Shown one piece after another: positions 17,587 to 26,482 of a DNA stretch of 64,000 nt. Numbering within the stretch: the first letter of the stretch is position 1; every line of letters begins with the position of its first letter. The stretch lies in assembly GCF_902168175.1 (NCBI RefSeq), contig NZ_CABHOU010000108.1, positions 62,001 through 126,000 on the forward strand. Reading direction: 5' to 3'. Source of the stretch: an uncultured Chitinophaga sp. Lineage in GTDB: Bacteria; Bacteroidota; Bacteroidia; Chitinophagales; Chitinophagaceae. Both the position numbers and the translations under genes were made by a program. The notes beneath the pieces were generated by a model, which worked only from the letters and a program-made list of their open reading frames with translations, ran no database searches and had not been told where the DNA came from.

Positions 17587-18897
17587 ATGATGAAGAATTA
17601 CTTTTTATTGTTGCTGGCAGTAGTCGCTTTTGCTTCCTGCCGTAAGGAAACAGATCCGGCTGTGCAGCCTGTAGACCTGGATTTGACGATCAGTTACGCT
17701 GCTAAATTTCAGGCATATACGTTTCCGGTGAGTGATGTATCGCTTAAGATAACCAACCTGCGTAACAGTAAGGTGCAAGAAGGTAAAACAAGTGCAAATG
17801 GTACGTATACCTTTCCTGCAACCAGTGCCGGCAGTTATGATATTGATGCAACAATCACTATTACCGCTGCACAATATGAGCAGATTACCGGTATTGAAAC
17901 AGAGGCAGATGTAGTGTTTCAGGCGAGCATCAAAAATAAATTGATCAACCAGGCAGTAGGTGGTGAGGTAACGTTGGAACTTACTAGTGGTCGTATAGGT
18001 AACTGGGTGATCAAACAGGTAAACTATGGTGGTTCACACCGTGCCAATGGTGCGCTGTTCCGCGATCAGTTCATGGAAATCTACAATAACTCTTCGGATA
18101 CGCTTTATGCAGACAGCCTATGTATTGCTGATGTGTATAACTCTACATCGCCAACTCCCGATCAGTCGAAAGGGTACTACCTTCCAGCGGGCCAGTATGA
18201 CTGGACAAAATCTATTGGTATGCCTGCCGGCACAAAAGCCAATGATGATTTCCTCTATGCAAAATCTTTGTATCGTGTTCCAGGTAACGGTCGTACCTAT
18301 CCTGTTGCACCAGGCAAAAGCATTGTGATTGCGCAGAATGCGCTGAACCATAAAGCGCCGTTCACCAACGCTAACGGTGTAGTGGTTACTGTACTCGATC
18401 CGTCGCTCACCATCGACCTTAGCACTGCTAATTTCGAAGTATTCCTCGGTAAAGGATTTGCATCCGATATTGATGTTGCCGGCGTACCAAACATGGAAAT
18501 TCTTTCCTCTAACGGTAACGACTGGGTATTGGATAATACGGGCCGTAATGCCTGGGTTATATTTCAAACAAGCCAGAATCCAAAGGACTGGCCGGCCTAT
18601 CCGGACCCTTCCACTACTATAGTTTCCGGCAGCACTACTATGTATATACAGATGCCTAAGGCGCAGGTAATCGACGGAGTGGAAACACAGCCAGGCCTTA
18701 CTGGACAGGTGCCTAAAAAGCTGGATAATAACCTGGATGCAGGCTTTACTTATCTGCCCAAAGGCCCTTACACCAGCCAGGCTGTAATCCGCAAAGTGGC
18801 GAAAACCGTGGGTACAAGAAAGATATTGCAGGATACCAACAATTCCAGCAACGATTTTGAGAATATAGATTTATCCGTGCCTTTTGGCTTTAAATAA
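17587..18897 (+). CDS. DUF4876 lipoprotein
   Basis: 436 residues. Lipoprotein signal MMKNYFLLLLAVVAFASCRKE, lipidated at the Cys of ASC. Residues about 25-130 are a carboxypeptidase-regulatory/Ig-like domain (VSLKITNLRNSKVQEGKTSANG); the C-terminal 300 residues match the DUF4876 family as I know it (WVIKQVNYGGSHR, FMEIYNNSSDTLYADSLC) and resemble a lamin-tail-like fold followed by a loop-rich region. Function unknown; probably exposed on the outer membrane next to the receptor. Its stop codon shares one base with the start of the next gene (TAATG), indicating coupling. Confidence 0.85.
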   Translation: MMKNYFLLLLAVVAFASCRKETDPAVQPVDLDLTISYAAKFQAYTFPVSDVSLKITNLRNSKVQEGKTSANGTYTFPATSAGSYDIDATITITAAQYEQITGIETEADVVFQASIKNKLINQAVGGEVTLELTSGRIGNWVIKQVNYGGSHRANGALFRDQFMEIYNNSSDTLYADSLCIADVYNSTSPTPDQSKGYYLPAGQYDWTKSIGMPAGTKANDDFLYAKSLYRVPGNGRTYPVAPGKSIVIAQNALNHKAPFTNANGVVVTVLDPSLTIDLSTANFEVFLGKGFASDIDVAGVPNMEILSSNGNDWVLDNTGRNAWVIFQTSQNPKDWPAYPDPSTTIVSGSTTMYIQMPKAQVIDGVETQPGLTGQVPKKLDNNLDAGFTYLPKGPYTSQAVIRKVAKTVGTRKILQDTNNSSNDFENIDLSVPFGFK

Positions 18898-20447
18898 TGA
18901 GGAACATCATCTATTTAATATTGATATCCGTATCGCTTCTGTGCTGCCTGCAACCTGCAGCAGCACAGAAGCAGGCGGACACATCTCAACTGGAGCCCCG
19001 TCTTGTGTCTTATCGTTTCCGTGATTACGAGTACGCGTATTATACGCAGCAGGGTTTACTGCTGCAACATGCGCCAATAGAACGTCTTGGAAGCATAACT
19101 TTAGGTTACAGCTACCTTCAGGGCGGACTTCGGGCACGGCAGGAGGCCGATAAAGTGAATGTTGCTTCGTTACGGTCAGAGGGATTAAGAAAGGTGAAAA
19201 AGATTACCCTACAGGGATATTTTGGATTTACACGCAGTTGGGAAGACAGTATTGGTTACATGCACAGTGCCAAACCCGAAGATCCAACGCCTTATTACCT
19301 GCTGGCAATTAAACAGGGACATTGGGACAGACTGCATTACGAGTTAGGGGCGCAGGCTAGTACGGCGGTGTTGAATGACAAGCTGTTGCTATCAGTCGGA
19401 GCAGACTTCGATTTGTCAAGTAACACCCGAAATTCAGATCCCCGTCCGGAGATTTCAAAATATGCGCTGGCACTGAACTGGGGAGTAGGTTACCGCATTA
19501 CCCCGAAACATACTATTGGTGCCTGGGCAGGGTATGCTTACGGTATAGAAACCACTAATGTGGGTTACAGCAGTGTGATGCTAAATGCTGCAGGCGACGC
19601 TTACCGGGAATACCAGACTTTCTTGTCCAAAGGCTTCGGCAATGTACTTGTCCAGCGCAGTGGTGATGTGAGAAGGATGAGGGAGGATGACAAAGGATAC
19701 CGTGCCGGTGGCTATTACGATGGTAAATGGATGGGATTTCATACTTCTTTGTTATATAAGTTTCAAACAAGCAGGAGAACTTATGTGAAGCCGGCGGCAG
19801 CAACTGCAGACAGCCGAAATGATATGCCTATTGCGTCTTTCGACCTGGAACAGCAGTGGATAGATTTATTCATGGAAAAGCATAAAGGAAGCGATCTGTT
19901 ACAACTGCGCATCCGTTACAACTCCGGCGAAGGAAGTGACTACAATAACGAACTGGCTGGCAATAATTACATCTACAACAACGACAACATCAACGCTCAC
20001 ATCGGTTACGTGCACTATACACAATCACGCCCGCAGTACGAACTGTTCCTGAAAGGGTACTACGATAAAACGTACAAGGCTGACGGCACTACCAGTCATC
20101 GCTGGAGCAACAGCTACGCAACTATAGGAGTGGATTTCAGTTATTATACCAGGCCGAATGCAGATAAGCGCTTCTGGGTGTTTAATGCCCACCCTGCATA
20201 CCGTAAGGGCATAGATCATTACTTAACGGCGCCAACCGCGCAGCAGACGTTTTTTACGACCGACGTACTGATGCCGAATACCGCCTACTACGCCCGCAAC
20301 GCCGCCAGCATCCAGGGCGGCATCGCCTGGCAAACACCCTGGAAGAAGCAGATGCTGAAATTTGGTGCAGATGCGCGTTATGAGAAAGCAGCAGATTTAG
20401 AAGGTCGCCGCGTTAACCTGCAGGCGAAAGTGTCGTTATTTTACTAG
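18897..20447 (+). CDS. DUF6850-like outer-membrane beta-barrel protein
   Basis: 516 residues. Signal peptide to about residue 23 (LLCCLQPAAAQ), then alternating amphipathic strands rich in aromatic residues ending ...NLQAKVSLFY, the C-terminal signature of an outer-membrane barrel. It matches what I know as the DUF6850 barrel family that accompanies DUF4876 proteins. It has no plug domain, so it is not a second TonB receptor. Likely a partner channel or surface component of the system. The ATG overlaps the previous stop by one base; the cytochrome c peroxidase gene follows 28 bases on. Confidence 0.8.
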   Translation: MRNIIYLILISVSLLCCLQPAAAQKQADTSQLEPRLVSYRFRDYEYAYYTQQGLLLQHAPIERLGSITLGYSYLQGGLRARQEADKVNVASLRSEGLRKVKKITLQGYFGFTRSWEDSIGYMHSAKPEDPTPYYLLAIKQGHWDRLHYELGAQASTAVLNDKLLLSVGADFDLSSNTRNSDPRPEISKYALALNWGVGYRITPKHTIGAWAGYAYGIETTNVGYSSVMLNAAGDAYREYQTFLSKGFGNVLVQRSGDVRRMREDDKGYRAGGYYDGKWMGFHTSLLYKFQTSRRTYVKPAAATADSRNDMPIASFDLEQQWIDLFMEKHKGSDLLQLRIRYNSGEGSDYNNELAGNNYIYNNDNINAHIGYVHYTQSRPQYELFLKGYYDKTYKADGTTSHRWSNSYATIGVDFSYYTRPNADKRFWVFNAHPAYRKGIDHYLTAPTAQQTFFTTDVLMPNTAYYARNAASIQGGIAWQTPWKKQMLKFGADARYEKAADLEGRRVNLQAKVSLFY

Positions 20448-20475
20448 TTTAGGGCAGTTTTTTAATAAGGAAGCA

Positions 20476-21627
20476 ATGAAAAAGGTCTGGATCGTAGGCG
20501 CTATTATCGCGATAGCCTACACTAACATATATTTTATTCACCAGGGAGGGAATAATTATTATGCTAACCTTGCTGACTCGCTCCGCATAGCATACAGTCA
20601 AAATCCTTCACTATGGCCTAAAGCCGATGTAGACGATTCTGTTGCCTACCACGAGATCGCTATGCTGCCGGAATCGCCGTATTTCGACAGGGCGCGTACG
20701 GACAGTGTGTTTGCTGCCCGCGTGGAACTGGGTAAAATGCTGTTCTTTGATCCCAGGCTTTCCGGTTCTAATCAGATATCCTGTGGTACCTGTCATGAGC
20801 CTGAAATGGGCTGGAGTAATGGCCGGTCGACCGCTGTAGGACACGATCATCAGGTGGGGGCGCGTAATGTACCTACATTGGTGAACGCCTGGGCTGCCAA
20901 GAGTTTTTTCTGGGACGGGCGTGTGAACAGTCTCGAAACACAGGCCATGGCACCGATCTCCAACGATATTGAAATGCATATGCTGCCCGGCCAGTTGCCT
21001 GAAAAACTGGGTGCTATCAAAGGTTACCGCGACTTGTTCCGCAAAGCATTTAACACCAAAGAAATTACGATGGAACAGGTGAGTGATGCACTCGCTGACT
21101 TTCAGCGTACCATATCCAGCCGCCGCGGACGTTTTGATGCGTTCATGTCGGGCAACTATAAAGCGATGAGCGACCAGGAGATATTGGGTATGCACTTGTT
21201 CCGTACGAAGGCACGTTGCATGAACTGTCATAACGGGCCTTATTTTACGGACAGTGAGTTTCATAACCTCGGCCTGCACTATTATGGCCGCGATAAATAC
21301 GAAGACTTTGGCCGTTACAATATCACCCATAAAAAGGAAGATGTAGGCAAGTTTAAAACCCCTACGCTACGCGACGTTGCTATTACCCGTCCATGGATGC
21401 ACAACGGTCTGTTCGACGACCTGGGTGGTATTATTAACCTGTATAATGCAGGCGGTTCCCGTCCTAAACCAAGGCCGCATGTGGCGAATGATCCGTTGTT
21501 CCCTACTACTTCTGCAATGCTGAAGAAGCTGGATTTAACGGAGGTAGAGAAGGAGGCGATCGTGGCTTTTTTGCATACGCTGGGGACTACTTCTTATCGA
21601 ATTAACAGGCCGGATTTGCCGAAGTGA
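20476..21627 (+). CDS. Di-heme cytochrome c peroxidase (CcpA/MauG family)
   Basis: 383 residues. An N-terminal hydrophobic segment (about 4-20) exports or anchors it on the periplasmic side. Two CxxCH haem sites are present: CGTCH at about 103-107 and CMNCH at about 248-252. Family motifs GKMLFFDPRLSGSNQISCGTC, RNVPTLVNAWAAKSFFWDGR and FKTPTLRDVAITRPWMHNG are intact. Such enzymes reduce hydrogen peroxide or, as in MauG-type proteins, oxidise a protein or metal substrate. As last gene of the TonB receptor operon it may oxidise or process the imported ligand. Confidence 0.93.
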   Translation: MKKVWIVGAIIAIAYTNIYFIHQGGNNYYANLADSLRIAYSQNPSLWPKADVDDSVAYHEIAMLPESPYFDRARTDSVFAARVELGKMLFFDPRLSGSNQISCGTCHEPEMGWSNGRSTAVGHDHQVGARNVPTLVNAWAAKSFFWDGRVNSLETQAMAPISNDIEMHMLPGQLPEKLGAIKGYRDLFRKAFNTKEITMEQVSDALADFQRTISSRRGRFDAFMSGNYKAMSDQEILGMHLFRTKARCMNCHNGPYFTDSEFHNLGLHYYGRDKYEDFGRYNITHKKEDVGKFKTPTLRDVAITRPWMHNGLFDDLGGIINLYNAGGSRPKPRPHVANDPLFPTTSAMLKKLDLTEVEKEAIVAFLHTLGTTSYRINRPDLPK

Positions 21628-21689
21628 TTGGATGTTGGTCGGTTGCAATAGCGGTGAGGTGTGCCGTTACACTTTGCCTAATTGAAATA

Positions 21690-21764
21690 CAACGCTTTTA
21701 CTCTGGCGAAGACTGCGCACGAGGATTGCGTCATTCTTCGCAAGGACGATAGATGAAAGCGTTG
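21690..21764. repeat. Degenerate dispersed palindromic element
   Basis: The core 21706-21749 matches the reverse complement of the element at 56302-56345 in about 36 of 44 positions. It is framed by a perfect inverted repeat of 10 bases (ACAACGCTTT at 21689-21698 and AAAGCGTTGT at 21756-21765), so the whole can fold into a long hairpin. This looks like an old copy of a REP-like intergenic family. Confidence 0.6.
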
Positions 21765-21796
21765 TTTCGTCATATGTGCCATGATTCAAAAGAATA

Positions 21797-21821
21797 AGGG
21801 CCGTGTAAAAAACACGGCCCT
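21797..21821. terminator. Strong hairpin downstream of the cytochrome c peroxidase operon
   Basis: Perfect 10-bp stem AGGGCCGTGT / ACACGGCCCT around a loop of five A. No T-tract follows on the plus strand, but on the minus strand the loop is T5 and the flank is AT-rich. It lies between convergent genes and could end transcription from either side. Confidence 0.5.
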
Positions 21822-22070
21822 GTCGTCTATCCTTTCCAATTATCAACTTTGAATTTTAAATGACTGTCGAAAGTTTATATAACGAAGGATGATTGCGGCC
21901 GATGGCCACCAAATGCAGTACCACAGATAGTTACAAGTAATAATCCCTGGATGCGGGCCTGGAACTTATTACAATTACAACCGCCGAAATTATCTCACTG
22001 GTAGTTGCATCGAACCCACAGCCGCCTGCCCTTACAAACAACGAATGATCGGCCGGAAACAGAAGCCCTC
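21822..22070. other. Non-coding remainder of the 21628-22070 spacer
   Basis: Apart from the palindromic element and the hairpin, I see no gene, RNA or promoter in this stretch. An unsupported 52-codon minus-strand frame at 21931-22089 is discussed under rejected items. Confidence 0.4.
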
Positions 22071-22682
22071 CTAAAATGACCTCAACCACCCCGTAGGCTC
22101 GCTATTCGACGCACGTACCAAACCCTCGTTCGCAGACTCGCTCAGGCTTAATGCGCACTCTAATTCTTCGCCTGCGAGGTAGCTGTGCTTACCCTCGTTG
22201 CGGATGATGAGTGTGCCGCCTGCCTCGCCTATGGCGTGAGAAAGGTAGGTGGTGCCAATGGCTCCGTAGTTACGGGTTTCGTGGCATTCGAAAATAAGGC
22301 CTGGCGATGATGCCAGGGGCTTTGTGCCGTTGCCGGCGTAATCAAATGAACGCATCAGGTAACTGTACGCCTCTGTAGGCGACTGGTGCCTGCGGCGGAT
22401 GTAAATCGTCTGGTTTTCATCGTTCCGGTATACGATGAAGTTTTGCAGGAAAGACGCGGTTACGGCGGCTTCTCTGCCTTCAGGCAACAGCCTGATAGAA
22501 TGACTGCCAAGTAATTCCCCGGCGCTCATTTCATGGTAACCAAGCTGTAATGGATCGGCTTTGGCTAACGTAGATAAAGAGGGCCTGCTGCTTACCTGCT
22601 GTTTTTTGTGTGTAGTAGTGCAGTTGCTTAATATTAGAATAAGCAATGCCAGTGCCACCTGGGCAACAAAATTTGTTTTCAT
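22071..22682 (-). CDS. Unknown lipoprotein
   Basis: 203 residues. Lipoprotein signal with lipobox LSNC near residue 21 (FVAQVALALLILILSNCTTTHKK kept short here as the hydrophobic run LALLILILSNC). The mature part starts with a basic, Ser/Thr-rich linker and then a small mixed domain (SFLQNFIVYRNDENQTIYIRRR, LIFECHETRNYGAIGTTYLSHAIGEAGGTLIIRN). I do not recognise the domain. It is monocistronic, with its own well-formed promoter 150 bases upstream and an operator-like palindrome at the predicted start of transcription. Confidence 0.65.
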   Translation of the reverse strand: MKTNFVAQVALALLILILSNCTTTHKKQQVSSRPSLSTLAKADPLQLGYHEMSAGELLGSHSIRLLPEGREAAVTASFLQNFIVYRNDENQTIYIRRRHQSPTEAYSYLMRSFDYAGNGTKPLASSPGLIFECHETRNYGAIGTTYLSHAIGEAGGTLIIRNEGKHSYLAGEELECALSLSESANEGLVRASNSEPTGWLRSF

Positions 22683-22807
22683 TTTAATGTTAAAATGAGG
22701 GTTTAAAAAATTGGTGATTAACTGATTAACGGGCTAACTGTGTTGTATGGAGACACAATGGTTTTACATAAAATCAGGATTAACAATGATGAACATTTGC
22801 ATTCGTT

Positions 22808-22826
22808 TTACTAATTATTTTAGTAA
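22808..22826. promoter_or_regulatory. Operator-like palindrome at the lipoprotein transcription start
   Basis: Perfect inverted repeat TTACTAA / TTAGTAA with a 5-base spacer. It lies just downstream of the -7 box of the minus-strand promoter at 22829-22859, covering the predicted +1, a usual place for a repressor site. The protein that would bind is unknown. Confidence 0.4.
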
Positions 22827-22828
22827 TG

Positions 22829-22859
22829 CAAATATAGGCAATATCTCATTTCTGCCAAA
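22829..22859 (-). promoter_or_regulatory. Promoter of the unknown lipoprotein
   Basis: Read on the minus strand: TTTG (plus 22856-22859), a spacer of 19 bases after the TTG, then TATATTTG (plus 22829-22836), an exact match to TAnnTTTG. Transcription would start near 22822 and give a leader of about 140 bases before the ATG at 22682. Confidence 0.65.
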
Positions 22860-23061
22860 TATTTTTTAGTCGTCTGATAGCCTTACTGCTGTTGAAGAGT
22901 GCGACGCAACGGCTGTTCCATAGCGGGTTTTAGCTGGGTGAAAAATATTTATGTTAGTGGAGATGAGGGATTTTATGCACTGCGAAATGGTGTCGGTTTG
23001 AGCGCTGTTACTATAAATATTAGCCAGTTAATGTGCTGAGTTGCAAATCACAAATAGCATC
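22860..23061. other. Spacer between lipoprotein promoter and suf terminator
   Basis: About 200 bases with nothing that I can assign beyond the flanking promoter and terminator. Confidence 0.4.
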
Positions 23062-23100
23062 AAACCCAAATAAAAAAGGCCGCTCAAAATTGAACAGCCT
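23062..23100 (-). terminator. Intrinsic terminator of the suf operon
   Basis: On the minus strand AGGCTGTTCA pairs with TGAGCGGCCT (10 bp including two G-U) around a 4-base loop, followed by TTTTTTATTT. It lies 24 bases beyond the stop codon of the last suf gene. Confidence 0.8.
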
Positions 23101-23123
23101 CTTCGCAATATCCTATAAAACGC

Positions 23124-23435
23124 TTACAAAAAACCCAACTCGAGCTTCGCCTCTTCAGACATCATGTCCTTCGACCATGGTGGGTCGAAAGTGAGTCGTA
23201 CATCGGCGGTAGTTACGCCTTCGATGGCTTCTATTTTTTGCGTTACTTCTTCAATAATACTGCCTGCTACAGGGCAACCGGGGGCAGTGAGGGTCATGAT
23301 GACCATTACGCGGCCGCCATCCTGTATCTCGGTTTTATACACGAGGCCAAGTTCCACGATGTTTACCGGTATTTCCGGGTCAAACACGGTACTCAGCGCT
23401 TCATCCACTTTATCTCTTATCTGTGCTGCGTCCAT
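23124..23435 (-). CDS. DUF59/MIP18-family Fe-S assembly protein (SufT-like)
   Basis: 103 residues, the whole length being a DUF59 domain: VDEALSTVFDPEIPVNIVELGLVY, then MTLTAPGCPVAGSIIEEVTQKI with the conserved Cys, then DVRLTFDPPWSKDMMSEEAKLELGFL. Proteins of this family help iron-sulfur cluster maturation or transfer in SUF operons. It is the last gene of the suf operon, three bases after sufE, and followed by the operon terminator. Confidence 0.9.
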   Translation of the reverse strand: MDAAQIRDKVDEALSTVFDPEIPVNIVELGLVYKTEIQDGGRVMVIMTLTAPGCPVAGSIIEEVTQKIEAIEGVTTADVRLTFDPPWSKDMMSEEAKLELGFL

Positions 23436-23438
23436 ACT

Positions 23439-23870
23439 TTAGTTTTTTTGAGCCTGTTGAACTTTATATCCTAACGCGTACATCTTGATCTGTTTGAGCA
23501 TGGCCAGCAAACCATTGGCCCGCGTGGGGGACAGGTGGCTGCGAAGTCCGATGGCATCAATGAAAAACAGCTCGGCGTCGGCGATGTCGGCTGGCGACTG
23601 GCCCGATAATACAGTGGTAACAAGCGATACAAGGCCTTTGGTGATCTGCGCGTCGCTGTCGGCGGTGAAATGCAGCAAACCGTCCTTAAAGTCGGCGTGC
23701 AGCCATACCCTCGACTGGCAGCCGCGGATCAGGTTATCGTCTGTTTTGTATTGCGGGTCCATGGGGGGCAGATCTTCGCCCGACTGGATGATGTACTCGT
23801 ATTTGTCCGTCCACTCTTCAAATGCGGCGAAATCTTCAATGATCCTATCCTGGCTTTCCTTAATCGTCAT
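23439..23870 (-). CDS. sufE: Cysteine desulfuration protein SufE
   Basis: 143 residues, normal for SufE. The sulfur-accepting Cys is C51 in the motif RGCQSRVW. It takes persulfide sulfur from SufS and hands it to the SufBCD scaffold. Three bases separate it from sufS upstream and from the DUF59 gene downstream, so the group is tightly coupled. Confidence 0.95.
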   Translation of the reverse strand: MTIKESQDRIIEDFAAFEEWTDKYEYIIQSGEDLPPMDPQYKTDDNLIRGCQSRVWLHADFKDGLLHFTADSDAQITKGLVSLVTTVLSGQSPADIADAELFFIDAIGLRSHLSPTRANGLLAMLKQIKMYALGYKVQQAQKN

Positions 23871-23873
23871 ACC

Positions 23874-25121
23874 TTACTTTTTCAGCAATTTCATGGCTTT
23901 GTGGATACCGTCCACAAGGCGGTCTATTTCCTCCGGAGTGTTGTAGAAGGAGAGGGAGGCCCTGGCGGTACCAGGGATGCAGAACAGGTCCATCAGCGGC
24001 TGGGTGCAATGGTGGCCGGTGCGTACCGCAATGCCCTGCATGTCCAGCAGCTCACCTACATCTGTAGGGTGCGAATTGCCGATGATGAAAGAGAAGGTAG
24101 GGCCGCGGTGTTCTGCAGTGCCTATCAGCCTTAAACCATCGATAGAAGACAGTTGTTCCAGTGCATATTCCGTGAGTACACGTTCTGTAGTGGCTATTTT
24201 ATCAAGACCTATCCCGATCAGGTACTTCACGCCGGCAGCCATACCAATGGCACCTGCAATGTTAGGTGTACCTGCCTCGAAACGCAGCGGCGGATCGGCA
24301 TACACGGTTTTATCGAAAGAAACGGTCTTGATCATATCGCCGCCACCCTGGTAGGGAGGCAGTTGTTCGAGCCAGCTTTCTTTACCATATAAAGCACCGA
24401 TGCCGGTAGGGCCGTAGAGTTTATGACCTGAAAAAGCCATAAAGTCTACGTCCAGTTCCTTTACATCAATGGCGATGTGTTGCACCGCCTGCGCAGCATC
24501 CAGCATTACCGGGATGTTGCGGGCATGCGCCAGTGCAATGATATCTTTAACCGGGTTTACCGTACCGAGTGTGTTAGACACGTAGGTGATGGCTACCAGT
24601 TTGGTTTTATCGGACAGCATTTTCTCGTACTCGCCCATCTCCAGTTCGCCCTTATCGTTGATAGGAACTACTTTAAGGACAGCCTTCCGGTCTTCACAGC
24701 ATAACTGCCAGGGCACTATGTTAGAGTGATGCTCCATGGCCGAAATGATGATCTCGTCGCCTTCTTTAATGAATTGTTTGCCGAAGGTGTAAGCCAGCAG
24801 GTTAATAGCATCGGTGGTGCCTTTGGTGAAGATCAGCTCTTCAGGTTTGGCATTGATGAAACCTGCCACGGTGGTACGCGATTCCTCGTAAGCGATAGTC
24901 GCCTTCTGGCTAAGCGTATGTACACCGCGGTGTACGTTACTATTATAGGTGTTATAATAAGTTTCGATCGCGCGTGTAACTGCCAGCGGCTTCTGTGTGG
25001 TGGCTCCGTTATCGAAATACACCAGCGGTTTGCCGTTTACAGTGGTATGAAGAATGGGAAAATCCAGTCTTATCTTTTCTAAATCCAGCGGTATCTGTAC
25101 CATCGTTTCTACTACCTTCAT
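23874..25121 (-). CDS. sufS: Cysteine desulfurase SufS
   Basis: 415 residues, class V aminotransferase fold, group II desulfurase. The PLP-binding lysine is K234 in FSGHKLYGPTG; the catalytic Cys is C372 in VRTGHHCTQPLM; the cofactor His is in AMEHHSNIVPW. It removes sulfur from cysteine, forming alanine and an enzyme persulfide that SufE accepts. The start at 25121 is preceded by GAAAGAG; ATG at 25103 is an alternative. Confidence 0.96.
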   Translation of the reverse strand: MKVVETMVQIPLDLEKIRLDFPILHTTVNGKPLVYFDNGATTQKPLAVTRAIETYYNTYNSNVHRGVHTLSQKATIAYEESRTTVAGFINAKPEELIFTKGTTDAINLLAYTFGKQFIKEGDEIIISAMEHHSNIVPWQLCCEDRKAVLKVVPINDKGELEMGEYEKMLSDKTKLVAITYVSNTLGTVNPVKDIIALAHARNIPVMLDAAQAVQHIAIDVKELDVDFMAFSGHKLYGPTGIGALYGKESWLEQLPPYQGGGDMIKTVSFDKTVYADPPLRFEAGTPNIAGAIGMAAGVKYLIGIGLDKIATTERVLTEYALEQLSSIDGLRLIGTAEHRGPTFSFIIGNSHPTDVGELLDMQGIAVRTGHHCTQPLMDLFCIPGTARASLSFYNTPEEIDRLVDGIHKAMKLLKK

Positions 25122-25144
25122 AACTCTTTCAATTTGCCCGTGGC

Positions 25145-26473
25145 TTAACCTGGAAGGTGGCTGGCAATCAGCTCATCCACGTGTGCACGGAGTGCGGGGA
25201 TCTTGATTTTCTCGGTAATGTCGTAGGCAAATGCATGTACCAGCATGGTACGTGCAGCTGCTTCGCCAATACCGCGTGAACGCAGGTAGAACAACGATTC
25301 CTCGTCGAACTGGCCTACGGTCATACCGTGGCTGCATTTCACATCATCTGCAAAAATTTCCAGCTGTGGTTTGCTGTAAACGGTAGCTTCATCGCTGAGC
25401 AGCAGGTTGTTGTTCTGCTGGAAAGCATTGGTCTTTTGCGCGTCTACATGCACATATACTTTACCATTGAACACACCTGTTCCCTTGCCCGACAATACGC
25501 CTTTATAATGCTCATTGCTGTTACAATTAGGAATACGGTGGTCCATTAAGGTGTGGTTATCTACCAGTTGATTGCCGCTTACCAGGTACAAACCGAAGAG
25601 GTTTGTTTCCAGGTGCTGGCCTTCGTGGCGTACCTGCAGGTTATTACGTACCAGGTCCGCATCGGAAATGGTGAGCGTATAATTGCTGTATACGCTGTCG
25701 CGCTCCTGGCGCACTACCACGTTGTTTATGAGCCTGGCTTTGTTGCCGCCGCTCTGCAGGTGATAATGGGTAAGGTTGGCAGCCGCTTCTGTTACTACTT
25801 CTGTTACACTGTTCAGCAGCAAAGTGCTTTTAGTATCCAGGCATACGGCCGATTCGATAAGAACAGCGTTGCTGCTTTTGCGGCCTACCCACAGGTGGCG
25901 GGGCTGCATAAAAGCGTTTTGCGAAGTGTGGTAAAGGTGGATGATGTGAAGTGGTTTCTCCACCATCGCCTTTGCCTTAACTTCGAAAAACAGGCCATCG
26001 GAAAACATCGCAGTGTTCAGGTTACCGAAGTGCTGTTTGCCGAGTATCTCGTTCGTGTTAAAGTATTCTTTGTAAGCTTCCTGCTCTCTTGCTTCGCTGA
26101 GGCGGCTGATGATCATCTGATCAGCAGGCGGCAGGGAAGAAAGGCTGGGTATCAGCTGACCATTTAACAGCACCAGGCGGTAAGCCTCCAGGGCTGGAAT
26201 GATCGCCTCTTCCGGCAGTGAAAGTCCATCGGCCGAATCGAACTTATTGCCCGTATTCGTGTCGAACTGGTCTTTCAGATAGGGAAGTACGTTAGTGTAT
26301 TTCCACTCTTCAGATTGAGTGGTCGGAAAACCCATTACCTGGAATTGGGCAAATGCGGCTTTACGTATTTCTATAAGGTCGGCCGCTTCCTCGTTGCTTC
26401 GCTGGCTGATAAAGCCCTCGAAGCTTTTGGAAAGGCTTTCGTATAATGGTATGTTTTGTACTTGTGTCGTCAT
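25145..26473 (-). CDS. sufD: Fe-S scaffold subunit SufD
   Basis: 442 residues. Beta-helix SufBD core with the family C-terminal segments IFADDVKCSHGMTVGQFDEESLFYLRSRGI and the helical N-terminus (FPTTQSEEWKYTNVLPYLKD). With SufB and SufC it forms the scaffold on which Fe-S clusters are built in the cytoplasm. It lies between sufC and sufS in the operon, 9 and 23 bases away. Confidence 0.95.
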   Translation of the reverse strand: MTTQVQNIPLYESLSKSFEGFISQRSNEEAADLIEIRKAAFAQFQVMGFPTTQSEEWKYTNVLPYLKDQFDTNTGNKFDSADGLSLPEEAIIPALEAYRLVLLNGQLIPSLSSLPPADQMIISRLSEAREQEAYKEYFNTNEILGKQHFGNLNTAMFSDGLFFEVKAKAMVEKPLHIIHLYHTSQNAFMQPRHLWVGRKSSNAVLIESAVCLDTKSTLLLNSVTEVVTEAAANLTHYHLQSGGNKARLINNVVVRQERDSVYSNYTLTISDADLVRNNLQVRHEGQHLETNLFGLYLVSGNQLVDNHTLMDHRIPNCNSNEHYKGVLSGKGTGVFNGKVYVHVDAQKTNAFQQNNNLLLSDEATVYSKPQLEIFADDVKCSHGMTVGQFDEESLFYLRSRGIGEAAARTMLVHAFAYDITEKIKIPALRAHVDELIASHLPG

Positions 26474-26482
26474 GTTTGCTTA

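Noticed and set aside
21931..22089. Minus-strand frame of 52 codons from a GTG, with a hydrophobic stretch, just after the lipoprotein stop
   Set aside because: No Shine-Dalgarno, no ATG and no recognisable precursor motif; length is within chance expectation.
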